Positions 57,061 to 64,000 of a stretch of DNA of 64,000 nt are shown piece by piece. Source of the DNA: Bacillus sp. FJAT-18017 (GTDB taxonomy: Bacteria; Bacillota; Bacilli; Bacillales; Cytobacillaceae); NCBI RefSeq assembly GCF_001278805.1, contig NZ_CP012602.1:2200001-2264000 (forward strand), in the 5' to 3' direction. Both the position numbers and the translations under genes were made by a program. The notes below the pieces were generated by a model that was not told the origin of the DNA, did not search any database, and saw only the letters and a program-made list of their open reading frames with translations. Every line of letters starts with the position of its first letter. The stretch's first letter is position 1.

Positions 57061-57648
57061 ATGGTAGAAAGAGAAGAAGTATCGGGGGCGATACCTACGT
57101 TTAAAGTTATTACAATTTCAGGCTATAAGCCCTTTGAATTGGGCATTTTTCAGCCGGATCATCCGGCGGCGTCCTATATAAAAGCAGCCTATAAAAAAGA
57201 AATCCTCCCCCTTGTTGAAACTGGCCTTGAATGGGTTCTCATCAGCGGACAACTGGGTGCAGAGCTTTGGGCAGCAGAAGCAGTTTTTGAACTTCAGGAG
57301 GATTTTCCCGATCTTAAACTCGCTGTCATTACTCCGTTTTTGGAACAAGAAGAAAAATGGAACGACAAGAATAAAGAATGGTATGAATCAATTTTGCTTG
57401 GTGCGGATTATGTCGATTCTGTCACGAAGAAGAAATATGATAGCCCAAACCAATTCAGATTGAAAAACCAATTCCTGATTAAAAAGAGTGATGCGCTTAT
57501 TCTCTTGTATGATAGTGAAAAAGAAGGAAGCCCAAAGTTCATGTATGAAATGGCGCAACAGGTTAATGGGTACCCGGTAAGATTGATTACTTTCTACGAT
57601 CTTCAGCAGATCGTTGAGGAAGAACAGTTAAAAAAGTATGAATACTAA
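57061..57648 (+). CDS. ypsA: YpsA family protein (DUF1273), start unclear
   Basis: A Rossmann-like protein of the DprA/LOG-related YpsA family; in B. subtilis it influences cell division. The core [43 protein letters not shown] and [24 protein letters not shown] is clear. From ATG 57061 it has 195 residues, about 15 more than B. subtilis, and no ribosome site. CGGGGGCG stands instead before ATA-CCT-ACG-TTT-AAA, where the usual start would be, but there is no standard start codon there. gpsB follows. Confidence 0.82.
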   Translation: MVEREEVSGAIPTFKVITISGYKPFELGIFQPDHPAASYIKAAYKKEILPLVETGLEWVLISGQLGAELWAAEAVFELQEDFPDLKLAVITPFLEQEEKWNDKNKEWYESILLGADYVDSVTKKKYDSPNQFRLKNQFLIKKSDALILLYDSEKEGSPKFMYEMAQQVNGYPVRLITFYDLQQIVEEEQLKKYEY

Positions 57649-57744
57649 CTACGATGGGTGCTTGCAGGAAAAGATAAATTGACAAAAGGGTCTATTTTTG
57701 AAAAAATAATAAGTAATGATTGGCTTACTGTAGAGGTGAAAACA

Positions 57745-58056
57745 ATGCTATCGGATAAAATCAAATTGACCGCAAAAGATATCCTTGAACAGGAATTCAA
57801 AACAGCGATGCGGGGATACAAACAAGAAGATGTTGATAAATACCTTGATTTGATAATCAAAGACTATGAAACCTTCCATCAGGAAATTGAGGAACTGCAG
57901 CAGGAAAACCTGCGCCTGAAAAAACAGCTCGAGGAGGCTAATAAAAGGCCTGCCCAGCAGCCGCCTGTCCAGCCAGCCGGAACAACCAATTTCGACATCC
58001 TTAAACGCCTTTCCAACCTGGAAAAGCATGTATTCGGCAACAAGCTGTATGAGTGA
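57745..58056 (+). CDS. gpsB: Cell division regulator GpsB
   Basis: 103 residues. The N-terminal DivIVA-like domain ([37 protein letters not shown]) binds PBP1 and other wall enzymes. A coiled coil with an E/Q/L pattern and a proline-rich linker follow, then the short trimer end [16 protein letters not shown]. GpsB moves PonA between division site and side wall, and ponA is nearby in this window. ATG after GAGGTGAAAAC. Confidence 0.95.
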   Translation: MLSDKIKLTAKDILEQEFKTAMRGYKQEDVDKYLDLIIKDYETFHQEIEELQQENLRLKKQLEEANKRPAQQPPVQPAGTTNFDILKRLSNLEKHVFGNKLYE

Positions 58057-58091
58057 TTGACATGAAATCCCGTATTTTCCTGAGGTATCCA

Positions 58092-58120
58092 TTGATTAAT
58101 CAGCAGGAAATACATATAAT
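58092..58120 (+). promoter_or_regulatory. Promoter of rnpB
   Basis: TTGATT, 17 bp, TATAAT, seven bases before the RNA start. Confidence 0.75.
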
Positions 58121-58127
58121 AGACATT

Positions 58128-58527
58128 GTTCATTAATTGCGTTCGGGTAATCGCTGCAGCTTTGCTGTAGAGGAAAGTCCATGCTCGCACAGGCTGAGAT
58201 GCCTGTAGTGTTCGTGCCTGGCGAAAAAATAAGCCAGGGCAGCCTTTTGGGCTGACGGCCGGGAAAATGCCTAAGTCCTTTGGATATGGTATGAATACCT
58301 ATAAAAGTGCCACAGTGACGGAGCCTTCCTGGAAACGGGAAGGGTGGAACGCGGTAAACCCCACGAGCGAGAAACCCAAACTATGGTAGGGGAACTTTCT
58401 CCGCGGAATTCAACGCAGGAGAAGGGCAGGCATTGCCTGGAGATAGATGATTACCACCCTAGTACGAGACTTTTAGTCGCTTGCAGTACAAAGGTACAGA
58501 ACATGGCTTACAGAACGCAATTTCTGG
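58128..58527 (+). ncRNA. rnpB: RNase P RNA, Bacillus (type B)
   Basis: Catalytic RNA that trims tRNA 5' ends. P1 is formed by AATTGCGTTC (58135-58144) and GAACGCAATT. Conserved parts seen: TCGGGTAATCGCTGCAG, GAGGAAAGTCCATGCTCGCAC, AGTGCCACAGTGACG, GGAACGCGGTAAACCCC and the tail ACATGGCTTACAGAAC. Length about 400, as in B. subtilis. Confidence 0.96.
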
Positions 58528-58550
58528 AAATTATTAAAATAATAACAGCT

Positions 58551-58580
58551 ATGGCCCTCCTGAATGGATGGCCTTTTTGT
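58551..58580 (+). terminator. Terminator after rnpB
   Basis: ATGGCC/GGCC stem in a hairpin ending GGCCTTTTTG. Confidence 0.7.
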
Positions 58581-58728
58581 TTTTCTAAAAGTATGTCTCA
58601 CGGTATTATTTGGAGCTGACCATCAAAAATGGGTCTAGTGGAGATTTGAAGTTGACTATGCAATTCTGTTAACATGTAACATAGTGTGAAATGCGGTTTT
58701 AAAAGTACATAACAGGTAAGGTGAACGA

Positions 58729-59865
58729 ATGGGTAAATATGAAATAATCGCAACGGCAGCAATGGGACTTGAAGCACTTGTGGCTAAAGAGGTAAAGGAC
58801 CTCGGCTATGAAGGGGCAACTGAAAACGGCAAGGTAACGTTCGTTGGGGATGAGCTTGCTATTGCGAGGGCCAATCTTTGGCTAAGGACAGCTGACCGTG
58901 TGAAAATAAAAGTCGGTGAGTTTAAAGCTTATACGTTTGATGAATTGTTTGAAAAGACGAAGGCACTCCCGTGGGATAAATTTTTGCCAGAGGACGCGGA
59001 ATTTCCCGTTAGCGGAAAGTCTGTAAAGTCCAAGTTATTCTCCGTTTCAGATTGCCAGGCGATTGTGAAGAAGGCAATTGTAGAAAAAATGAAACTGCGA
59101 TACAAAAAAGTTTCACGATTCGAAGAAACTGGGGCGTTGTTCAAGATTGAGGTTTCTTTATTGAAGGACGTAGCAACGATCAGCCTCGATACGAGCGGGG
59201 CTGGGCTGCATAAGCGCGGTTACCGTGCTGGACAAGGGGAGGCGCCGTTAAAGGAAACATTGGCTGCCGCACTCGTCCAGCTGACAAATTGGTATCCTGA
59301 AAAACCATTCATTGACCCGTTCTGCGGTTCCGGTACGATTCCTATTGAGGCAGCACTGATTGGCCAGAATATTGCACCTGGATTCAATCGTGAATTTGTT
59401 TCCGAGCAATGGAGCTGGATCGGGGAAGATGTTTGGGAGAAAGCCCGTACAGAGGCGGACGATCTTGCAAAATATGACCAGCCGCTTGATATTGCAGGTT
59501 ACGATATCGACCACCGAATGGTCAAGATTGCACAGGGCAACGCGTTTGAAGCAGGGCTTGGCGAAATCATTACCTTTAAACAAATGCAAGTCAGAGACTT
59601 GACCTCGGATAAGCAATACGGTGTCATAGTCGGTAACCCGCCATATGGAGAACGGCTTGGAGACCGCCCGGCAGTTGAACAAATGTACCGCGAAATGGGC
59701 CAGGCCTTTGAAAAATTGGATACATGGAGCAAATATATACTAACTTCCCATGAGGATTTTGAGAAATTTTACGGTAAGCCGGCTACGAAAAAACGCAAGC
59801 TTTTCAATGGCTTTATCCGGACGGACTTTTACCAATACTGGGGACCAAGACCGCCGCGTAACTAA
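58729..59865 (+). CDS. ypsC: THUMP-domain RNA methyltransferase YpsC
   Basis: 378 residues: an N-terminal THUMP RNA-binding domain (about 50-160), then a class I SAM methyltransferase of the RlmL/YcbY type with DPFCGSGTIPIEAALIG and the catalytic GNPPYGERLGD. Probably modifies 23S rRNA guanine. GTG/ATG choice: ATG 58729 after AAGGTGAACGA. Same order after rnpB as in B. subtilis. Confidence 0.92.
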   Translation: MGKYEIIATAAMGLEALVAKEVKDLGYEGATENGKVTFVGDELAIARANLWLRTADRVKIKVGEFKAYTFDELFEKTKALPWDKFLPEDAEFPVSGKSVKSKLFSVSDCQAIVKKAIVEKMKLRYKKVSRFEETGALFKIEVSLLKDVATISLDTSGAGLHKRGYRAGQGEAPLKETLAAALVQLTNWYPEKPFIDPFCGSGTIPIEAALIGQNIAPGFNREFVSEQWSWIGEDVWEKARTEADDLAKYDQPLDIAGYDIDHRMVKIAQGNAFEAGLGEIITFKQMQVRDLTSDKQYGVIVGNPPYGERLGDRPAVEQMYREMGQAFEKLDTWSKYILTSHEDFEKFYGKPATKKRKLFNGFIRTDFYQYWGPRPPRN

Positions 59866-60276
59866 TCCAATTAGTATTAAGTTCACTAGTGAATTGAGTT
59901 TAATGTGGAAGCAAATTTTTACTTCTTTCGCTCACTAGGATAGAAAAGGACTAGTGAAGGCAGCATAGTTTCTCTGTTTTTACCTAGTTATTATCGGTAA
60001 ACTAAATAGAAAATCACTAGTAGCTGCCTGACAAGGACTAGTCTATGCCGTGCAGGGGTTAGTTACTCACAGGCAGTGACTATATATAAAATAACTATAA
60101 AATTAAAAAATATGGCAACTAACCACCAGTGAATATGAAATTCGGTTAGTTGAAAATTACTAGTAATACCCGTAATAATCCTTTCCGATTTCCATGCAAA
60201 ATCGGGCCCCCTGGAATAATTCCTTCACTCCTTGAATAGGCTAGAACATGTTACCTTTTTTCGGGAGGAATGAACA
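59866..60276. other. Intergenic region with clustered ACTAGT motifs
   Basis: No gene. The hexamer ACTAGT occurs at 59885, 59950, 60016, 60037 and 60159, and related CACTAGG, CCTAGT and TTAGTT occur between. CTGCCTG and CAGGCAG at 60024 and 60074 are inverted. No terminator directly follows ypsC. Confidence 0.5.
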
Positions 60277-60438
60277 ATGAACCAGGGACCTAACTTTGCT
60301 AAAATTGCCGAAGCCATTGCCAGAACCATGGAAATGGCCAGCCAGGATGCGATGTTGAAAGAAAAATCGTTCCTTTTGCTAAAAGAAGCTGAGCAGAATT
60401 GGAAGCGGGCTCTGTCGGCAAGGCAGATTGCCAAATAA
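60277..60438 (+). CDS. 53-aa small helical protein
   Basis: A short gene with a strong GGGAGGAA eight bases before the ATG and a perfect terminator just after the stop. The protein (MNQGPNFAKIAEAIARTMEM start) is one or two amphipathic helices with many A, K and E. I do not recognise the family. The good translation and transcription signals make it more than a chance frame. Confidence 0.7.
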   Translation: MNQGPNFAKIAEAIARTMEMASQDAMLKEKSFLLLKEAEQNWKRALSARQIAK

Positions 60439-60479
60439 CAAAAACCGGAAGCACACATTAGCTGCTTCCGGTTTTTTAT
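60439..60479. terminator. Terminator between the 53-aa gene and the MIP18-family gene
   Basis: AAACCGGAAGC/GCTTCCGGTTT stem, usable in both directions. Confidence 0.9.
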
Positions 60480-60494
60480 ATTTTTTGTTGGGAA

Positions 60495-60794
60495 CTAGCC
60501 TCTAAGCTGTTTCATTGCCTCTGGAGACATCATGTCAGGCGACCAGGCAGGCTGCCAGACAAGATTAACGAGGGCATTCCGGATCTCAGGAAGAGATTCG
60601 ATTTTGTGTTTGACTCCACTAATAATACTGTCATGAAGCGGGCAGCCAGGCGTTGTAAGCGTCATGGTGATTTCCGCATCCTGATCATTCACTGGTTTTA
60701 TATCATATATAAGGCCAAGGTCGACAACGTTAATATTTAATTCCGGGTCAAGAACGGTTTTTAGCTCTGCGCGTATTTTTTCAACTGTATCCAT
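60495..60794 (-). CDS. MIP18-family metal-sulfur assembly protein (DUF59)
   Basis: 99 residues of the MIP18/PaaD/SufT domain: LKTVLDPELNINVVDLGLIYDI and the conserved MTLTTPGCPLHDSI with its cysteine. Such proteins help place iron-sulfur clusters. Last gene of the minus-strand cluster with the NnrS-like and DUF2249 genes, so probably helps mature a protein of that nitrogen-oxide system. The start has AAGGAGTG. Confidence 0.88.
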   Translation of the reverse strand: MDTVEKIRAELKTVLDPELNINVVDLGLIYDIKPVNDQDAEITMTLTTPGCPLHDSIISGVKHKIESLPEIRNALVNLVWQPAWSPDMMSPEAMKQLRG

Positions 60795-60808
60795 TAAAGA
60801 ACACTCCT

Positions 60809-62053
60809 TTACTTTTTCAAAACAAGAATGATCGTAATGCTAATGATGACAAGGGTAATTGATGCAGCAATCTGACCTGCCAAGAATACGACTGCTGATT
60901 TATAAAGAATCGCAAAAAACACAAGTGTCGAGGAGGCGGCCAGGGTAATAAACAAAGGGACAGCAGCCTTATCGTTAACCATGTCCTTGAGTGCCGGAAC
61001 TGCTGTTTTCCCAATTTCCTTGCTGTATTTGTGTGTCCACCATAGGAAAGGGACTATTTTATACAGATAGCCAAGGATGCTATAGGCTATCCAAAGCATG
61101 ATATATACATAAAGAAGCGGTCCAATCGTTTCGGCGAGGCTGCCCGCGGAGAAAGATACAAGAGTGCCAAGATGGACAAGGGCGCCGAATACGATACCTA
61201 GCAGCGCAAACATGAACGGTTTATCAAGCTTTTTCTTGATTCTTTTTCCAATGATTTGGAGAATATGCCAGGCAAACATCATGAACCCTATCGCCAGCAG
61301 TACTAAACCGAGGCCTAAAAGGACATCGTTTCCTGTCCAGAAGCTTATAGCCGTAACCACAAGCCCTATAGTATAAACCGCGTACACCCAGACAGCCATT
61401 TTCATCCCAAACCCATGGGCAAGTGAAAACATCGGCACCATTTTGTAAGAAAACCCGAAGATCAATAAGGTGAACCAACCAGCTGTTCCTAGTAAAATAT
61501 GGCTTTTCAATATTGGAATGTAGGCATCTCCGCCTGATCCGGTTTTCATTGACCAAACCATTGTAATCCCTAATACGATTGTCACTAGCAGGCAGACTAG
61601 GGCTGATCCAACGAAAAGTGTCAGGATGTTAGGCTTAGCCTGCTTTCTCAGCGTCATACCCATTTGAAAAATAAACATCAGAATACCAATCAGCATTAGC
61701 ACACCGGGTAAAAACGCGTTTCCAGGACTAACATATAGCATTAATGAAAATAGCGTAATACCGATAGCAGTGACAGCAAACTGGACAAACCCGAATTTTT
61801 CGCTCCAGATGGGAGTTAGAAACGCGACAGGCACCAGCTGATACATCGCCCCCATTGCCGTCATCAGCGCCCATCCCAGCAGCAATAGGTGAGCCGCTGA
61901 CCAAATAGCAGGAATCCGGAATACTCCTTCAGAAACCATGTCGCCATTAACAATCAGCAATACCTGAGAAGTGACAAGGGAAACTAGCGCGATAAGAATA
62001 AATGCAAAAGGCAGCTTTATGTTTGTTTCATTGCCGGAAGTTTGTTGAATCAT
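60809..62053 (-). CDS. NnrS-like multi-helix membrane protein
   Basis: 414 residues, about 12 membrane helices. Helices carry histidines in pairs of positions typical of heme-copper or NnrS proteins: WSAAHLLLLGWALMTAMGAMYQLVPV, KSHILLGTAGWFTLLIFGFSYKMVPMFSLAHG and LVHLGTL. NnrS is a heme- and copper-containing membrane protein of nitrosative-stress defence. It might also be a relative of subunit I of oxygen/NO reductases. ATG after AAAGGTGTGATTT. 14 bp before the MIP18 gene. Confidence 0.65.
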   Translation of the reverse strand: MIQQTSGNETNIKLPFAFILIALVSLVTSQVLLIVNGDMVSEGVFRIPAIWSAAHLLLLGWALMTAMGAMYQLVPVAFLTPIWSEKFGFVQFAVTAIGITLFSLMLYVSPGNAFLPGVLMLIGILMFIFQMGMTLRKQAKPNILTLFVGSALVCLLVTIVLGITMVWSMKTGSGGDAYIPILKSHILLGTAGWFTLLIFGFSYKMVPMFSLAHGFGMKMAVWVYAVYTIGLVVTAISFWTGNDVLLGLGLVLLAIGFMMFAWHILQIIGKRIKKKLDKPFMFALLGIVFGALVHLGTLVSFSAGSLAETIGPLLYVYIMLWIAYSILGYLYKIVPFLWWTHKYSKEIGKTAVPALKDMVNDKAAVPLFITLAASSTLVFFAILYKSAVVFLAGQIAASITLVIISITIILVLKK

Positions 62054-62068
62054 AGTAAATCACACCTT

Positions 62069-62275
62069 TTATCGAAAAATCTCAATCTTGAAGCTGCCAT
62101 CTTCCTGTTCTTCCGTCCGCTGCTTAAACCCCAGCTCCTGCAGCTGTTCGTATAAGAACATCGGACGGCGTTCATTAATAATTGTCAGTGTTTGATTATT
62201 ATCTAGTGTTTCAAGGGCGGCGAGGGTCCGCATCATTGGCTGCGGGGGCTCAAGTCCGCGGTTGTCAAGAATCAT
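62069..62275 (-). CDS. DUF2249 protein (short)
   Basis: 68 residues with the DUF2249 start ILDNRGLEPPQPMMRTLAALETL and the ending GSFKIEIFR. TusA-like fold. These proteins are often seen next to NO reductase genes; the exact role is unknown. Start overlaps the stop of the upstream DUF2249 gene by four bases. Confidence 0.85.
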   Translation of the reverse strand: MILDNRGLEPPQPMMRTLAALETLDNNQTLTIINERRPMFLYEQLQELGFKQRTEEQEDGSFKIEIFR

Positions 62276-62514
62276 GATTGTGCACCTCTCTTAGTAAAGG
62301 TCACTTTCCAATGTTTCTTTTCAAGCTCCTCCAGGTCGTGAGTGAACCCTTTCGCTTTCATGACTGCAAATAGCGGAACAGGCTTGAATGGGGCATGAAG
62401 GATAAATGCATCATTTTCCTCGAGCCCTTTAATTGCGTCCATAATCTTTTGAAATGGTTCGATTTTATTTTTTAAATCCTCCCGAACATCCAATTCAATG
62501 ATCTTATTTTCCAT
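62272..62514 (-). CDS. DUF2249 protein
   Basis: 80 residues: ELDVREDLKNKIEPFQKIMDAIKGLEENDAFILHAPFKPVPLFAVMKAKGF, the DUF2249 pattern with the D-V-R start and an inner HAPFKPVPL. ATG 62514 after GGGAGAGG; the upstream extension overlaps the regulator gene. Coupled to the shorter paralog, suggesting a pair. Confidence 0.85.
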   Translation of the reverse strand: MENKIIELDVREDLKNKIEPFQKIMDAIKGLEENDAFILHAPFKPVPLFAVMKAKGFTHDLEELEKKHWKVTFTKRGAQS

Positions 62515-62533
62515 AGGTAATCCTCTCCCTTTA

Positions 62534-63223
62534 CTAAAATAGTTCCGATTGCAGTGCTTCGGAGTTAATGAGATAAAATCCCGAATCATCCTGTTCAATA
62601 AACTTTTTCTTCTTTAAGTGGTTTACTGTTCGAGAGACAGTTTCCCTCGAAGTTCCAATCATGTTGGCCAACTCGCGGTTCGTGAATTGGGTAGTCAATC
62701 TGTGAAGGTCCCCCAGCTCGACTCCGTTAGATTTAGTCAGTCTGAGCAAAAGAAGGACGATTTGCTCATAGGTGTTATGAAGAATCTGGGCCTCAAGCCT
62801 TTCCTGAAGGTCGACTATCTTTTCACCAAGCACCTTGAATAATTTAATGCTTAGCTCAGGATAGCTAATCAGCACTTTTTCGAAATCATTAATTGGAATA
62901 ACTACTAGTTGAGCTTCTTCAATGATCTCTGCATGGGCAGGGTAGTTTCCTTTTCTAAAAAATCCCGCATGCGGGAACATTTCTCCGGCCTCTAAAACTG
63001 AAACGATTTGTTCTTTCCCGGCAGAATCTGTTTTGTAAATTTTCACTTTACCGGAATGGATGAAAAACACACGGTCAAGAGGATCATCCTGCATAAATAC
63101 ATACATTTTATTTTTATAATTGCGCGCCTGGGCGATTTTAACTAGCTCCTCCAATTCGCAGAAATTCAATTCCCTGAAAATTGGAACGGCGGACAACCGT
63201 TTAATGATGTCAGTCCGTTTCAT
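62534..63223 (-). CDS. Crp/Fnr family transcription regulator (paralog 2)
   Basis: 229 residues, the same layout as the protein at 51514-52209: sensor domain (FMQDDPLDRVFFIHSGKVKIYKTDSAGKEQIVSVLEAGEMFPHAGFFRKG), dimer helix and a winged helix TNRELANMIGTSRETVSRTVNHL. One cysteine only, so no Fnr cluster. It heads the minus-strand cluster and is divergent from the NO reductase gene, with a shared palindrome between. ATG 63223 follows AAAGGTGA. Confidence 0.9.
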   Translation of the reverse strand: MKRTDIIKRLSAVPIFRELNFCELEELVKIAQARNYKNKMYVFMQDDPLDRVFFIHSGKVKIYKTDSAGKEQIVSVLEAGEMFPHAGFFRKGNYPAHAEIIEEAQLVVIPINDFEKVLISYPELSIKLFKVLGEKIVDLQERLEAQILHNTYEQIVLLLLRLTKSNGVELGDLHRLTTQFTNRELANMIGTSRETVSRTVNHLKKKKFIEQDDSGFYLINSEALQSELF

Positions 63224-63290
63224 CGGCATCACCTTTTACCCTATATATTTGTTGTTAACCACAGTGTATCAGGGTTAAATTGCTAGATAT

Positions 63291-63304
63291 GTGATGTTCA
63301 TCAC
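63291..63304. promoter_or_regulatory. Crp/Fnr-type site in the regulator-norB spacer
   Basis: Palindrome GTGAT-GTTC-ATCAC, same arms as the site before hcp. A second element, TGTGA-AAAA-TCACA (63330-63343), has an N4 gap instead of N6 between GTGA and TCAC. Confidence 0.65.
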
Positions 63305-63429
63305 GCTCTATCAAAATTAAAGTCCCCTGTGTGAAAAATCACAGTAAGGCCATGGACTTCAGCACTTTTAACAGTTTTGTGAACATGTAGAATTCCATTT
63401 GTAAACCAAAAAGAAAGGAAGTTTAGGAA

Positions 63430-64000
63430 ATGGAACTACAAAGAGAAACGAAAGTCCCCAAAATCGTGAAAACGAACAAAAATGCACTTTTAAAATCGAT
63501 TTTAATCATTACGATTTTGTTCAGCTTTACAATTTTACTTACCGGGGGCTATTGGATTTTTAAGGAGCAGGCTCCCAGGCCGATGAAGGTTACCAATAGC
63601 GAAGGTGAAGTACTTTTTACAAAGGAAACGATCATGGGCGGCCAGGCAGTTTTCCAAAAATACGGCTTGATGGATTACGGGACGGTCCTTGGCCACGGTT
63701 CTTATATGGGACCTGATTACACTGCGGAAGCCTTGAGGGTATATACAGAAGGAATGCAGGATTACAAGGCGGAGAAAAAGTTTGGGAAGGATTTCAAGTC
63801 ACTTGATACCGACCAGCAATCTGTTATCCGCGACAACGTAATTGTTGAGATGAGGGAAAACCGATATGACCCTGAAAAGGACTCTCTTAGATTAACTCCA
63901 GCCCAGGCACTGGGATATGAAAGAGTCCAGCAGTATTATGGAAAAGTCTTCACTGACGGAGATGGCTGGGGGCTTAAAGCAGGCTTAATTCAGGAGAAGC
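63430..64000 (+). CDS. norB: Quinol-dependent nitric oxide reductase, 5' part (cut at window end)
   Basis: The first 190 residues of a qNor-type NorB (norZ): a basic cytoplasmic start, one membrane helix (SILIITILFSFTILLTGGYWIF), then the outside domain with GGQAVFQKYGLMDYGTVLGHGSYMGPDYTAEAL, a hallmark of quinol-dependent enzymes that take electrons directly from menaquinol. The frame is open to base 64000; the heme-binding core lies outside. ATG after AAAGGAAG. Confidence 0.92.
   Translation, partial: MELQRETKVPKIVKTNKNALLKSILIITILFSFTILLTGGYWIFKEQAPRPMKVTNSEGEVLFTKETIMGGQAVFQKYGLMDYGTVLGHGSYMGPDYTAEALRVYTEGMQDYKAEKKFGKDFKSLDTDQQSVIRDNVIVEMRENRYDPEKDSLRLTPAQALGYERVQQYYGKVFTDGDGWGLKAGLIQEK

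Overview
The window is a chromosome segment from a spore-forming, menaquinone-using Bacillales bacterium, most likely Bacillus sensu lato or a close relative such as Mesobacillus. The evidence is gene content and order that follow the Bacillus subtilis spoIVA-to-ypsC segment almost gene by gene: spore genes (spoIVA, ypjB, yppG-like, cotD-like and sspM-like), TRAP (mtrB), bacillithiol genes (bshA, bshB1), the two-subunit heptaprenyl diphosphate synthase, and the menaquinol:cytochrome c reductase qcrABC. No tool was run; gene identities rest on recalled family sequences and visible motifs.

Layout. 1-6.1 kb: end of spoIVA, hbs, folE-mtrB, then hepS-menH-hepT (menaquinone side chain and last methylation). 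6.5-13.3 kb: ndk, aroC-aroB, hisC-tyrA-aroA. Compared with B. subtilis, cheR, aroH and the trpEDCFBA block are not here, and repeat debris lies in both gaps. 13.5-14.3 kb: an amidohydrolase-like gene that has lost its metal-binding histidines. 14.5-19.4 kb: ypiA-ypiB, ypiF, qcrABC. 20-29 kb: ypjA, ypjB, a zinc metallopeptidase, ypjC-like, ypjD, dapB-mgsA-bshB1-bshA-cca-birA (a tightly packed, often overlapping run). 29.3-31 kb: a 52-bp tandem repeat array interrupted by a complete IS256-family element with terminal inverted repeats, a target duplication and a perfect 44-bp palindrome. 31.2-42.3 kb: panBCD, dinG, ypmA-ypmB-aspB, asnS, dnaD-nth-ypoC. 42.3-48.9 kb: recU-ponA on the minus strand, yppC, then small spore or hypothetical genes. 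49-49.3 kb: a second, unrelated 52-bp tandem repeat array. 49.4-52.2 kb: Hsp20, hybrid cluster protein and a Crp/Fnr regulator. 52.6-58.7 kb: mrfA-mrfB, cotD-like, ypsA, gpsB and the RNase P RNA. 58.7-64 kb: ypsC methyltransferase, a 53-aa gene, and a nitric-oxide/denitrification-type cluster: MIP18-family protein, NnrS-like membrane protein, two DUF2249 proteins and a second Crp/Fnr regulator, divergent from a quinol-dependent NO reductase cut by the window end.

How the parts work together. Most genes are housekeeping: shikimate/aromatic synthesis, quinone and cytochrome bc respiration, redox buffer, pantothenate, DNA repair, cell wall growth and sporulation. The accessory layer is of two kinds. 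One is nitrosative-stress chemistry (Hcp and qNor), where both genes carry the same GTGAT-N4-ATCAC palindrome upstream and each lies next to a Crp/Fnr paralog without an iron-sulfur cysteine set. The other is non-coding: at least two dispersed repeat families (one copy nested in another, one reduced to its two ends) and two 52-bp arrays. These and the degenerate amidohydrolase are the parts least explained by known Bacillus biology.
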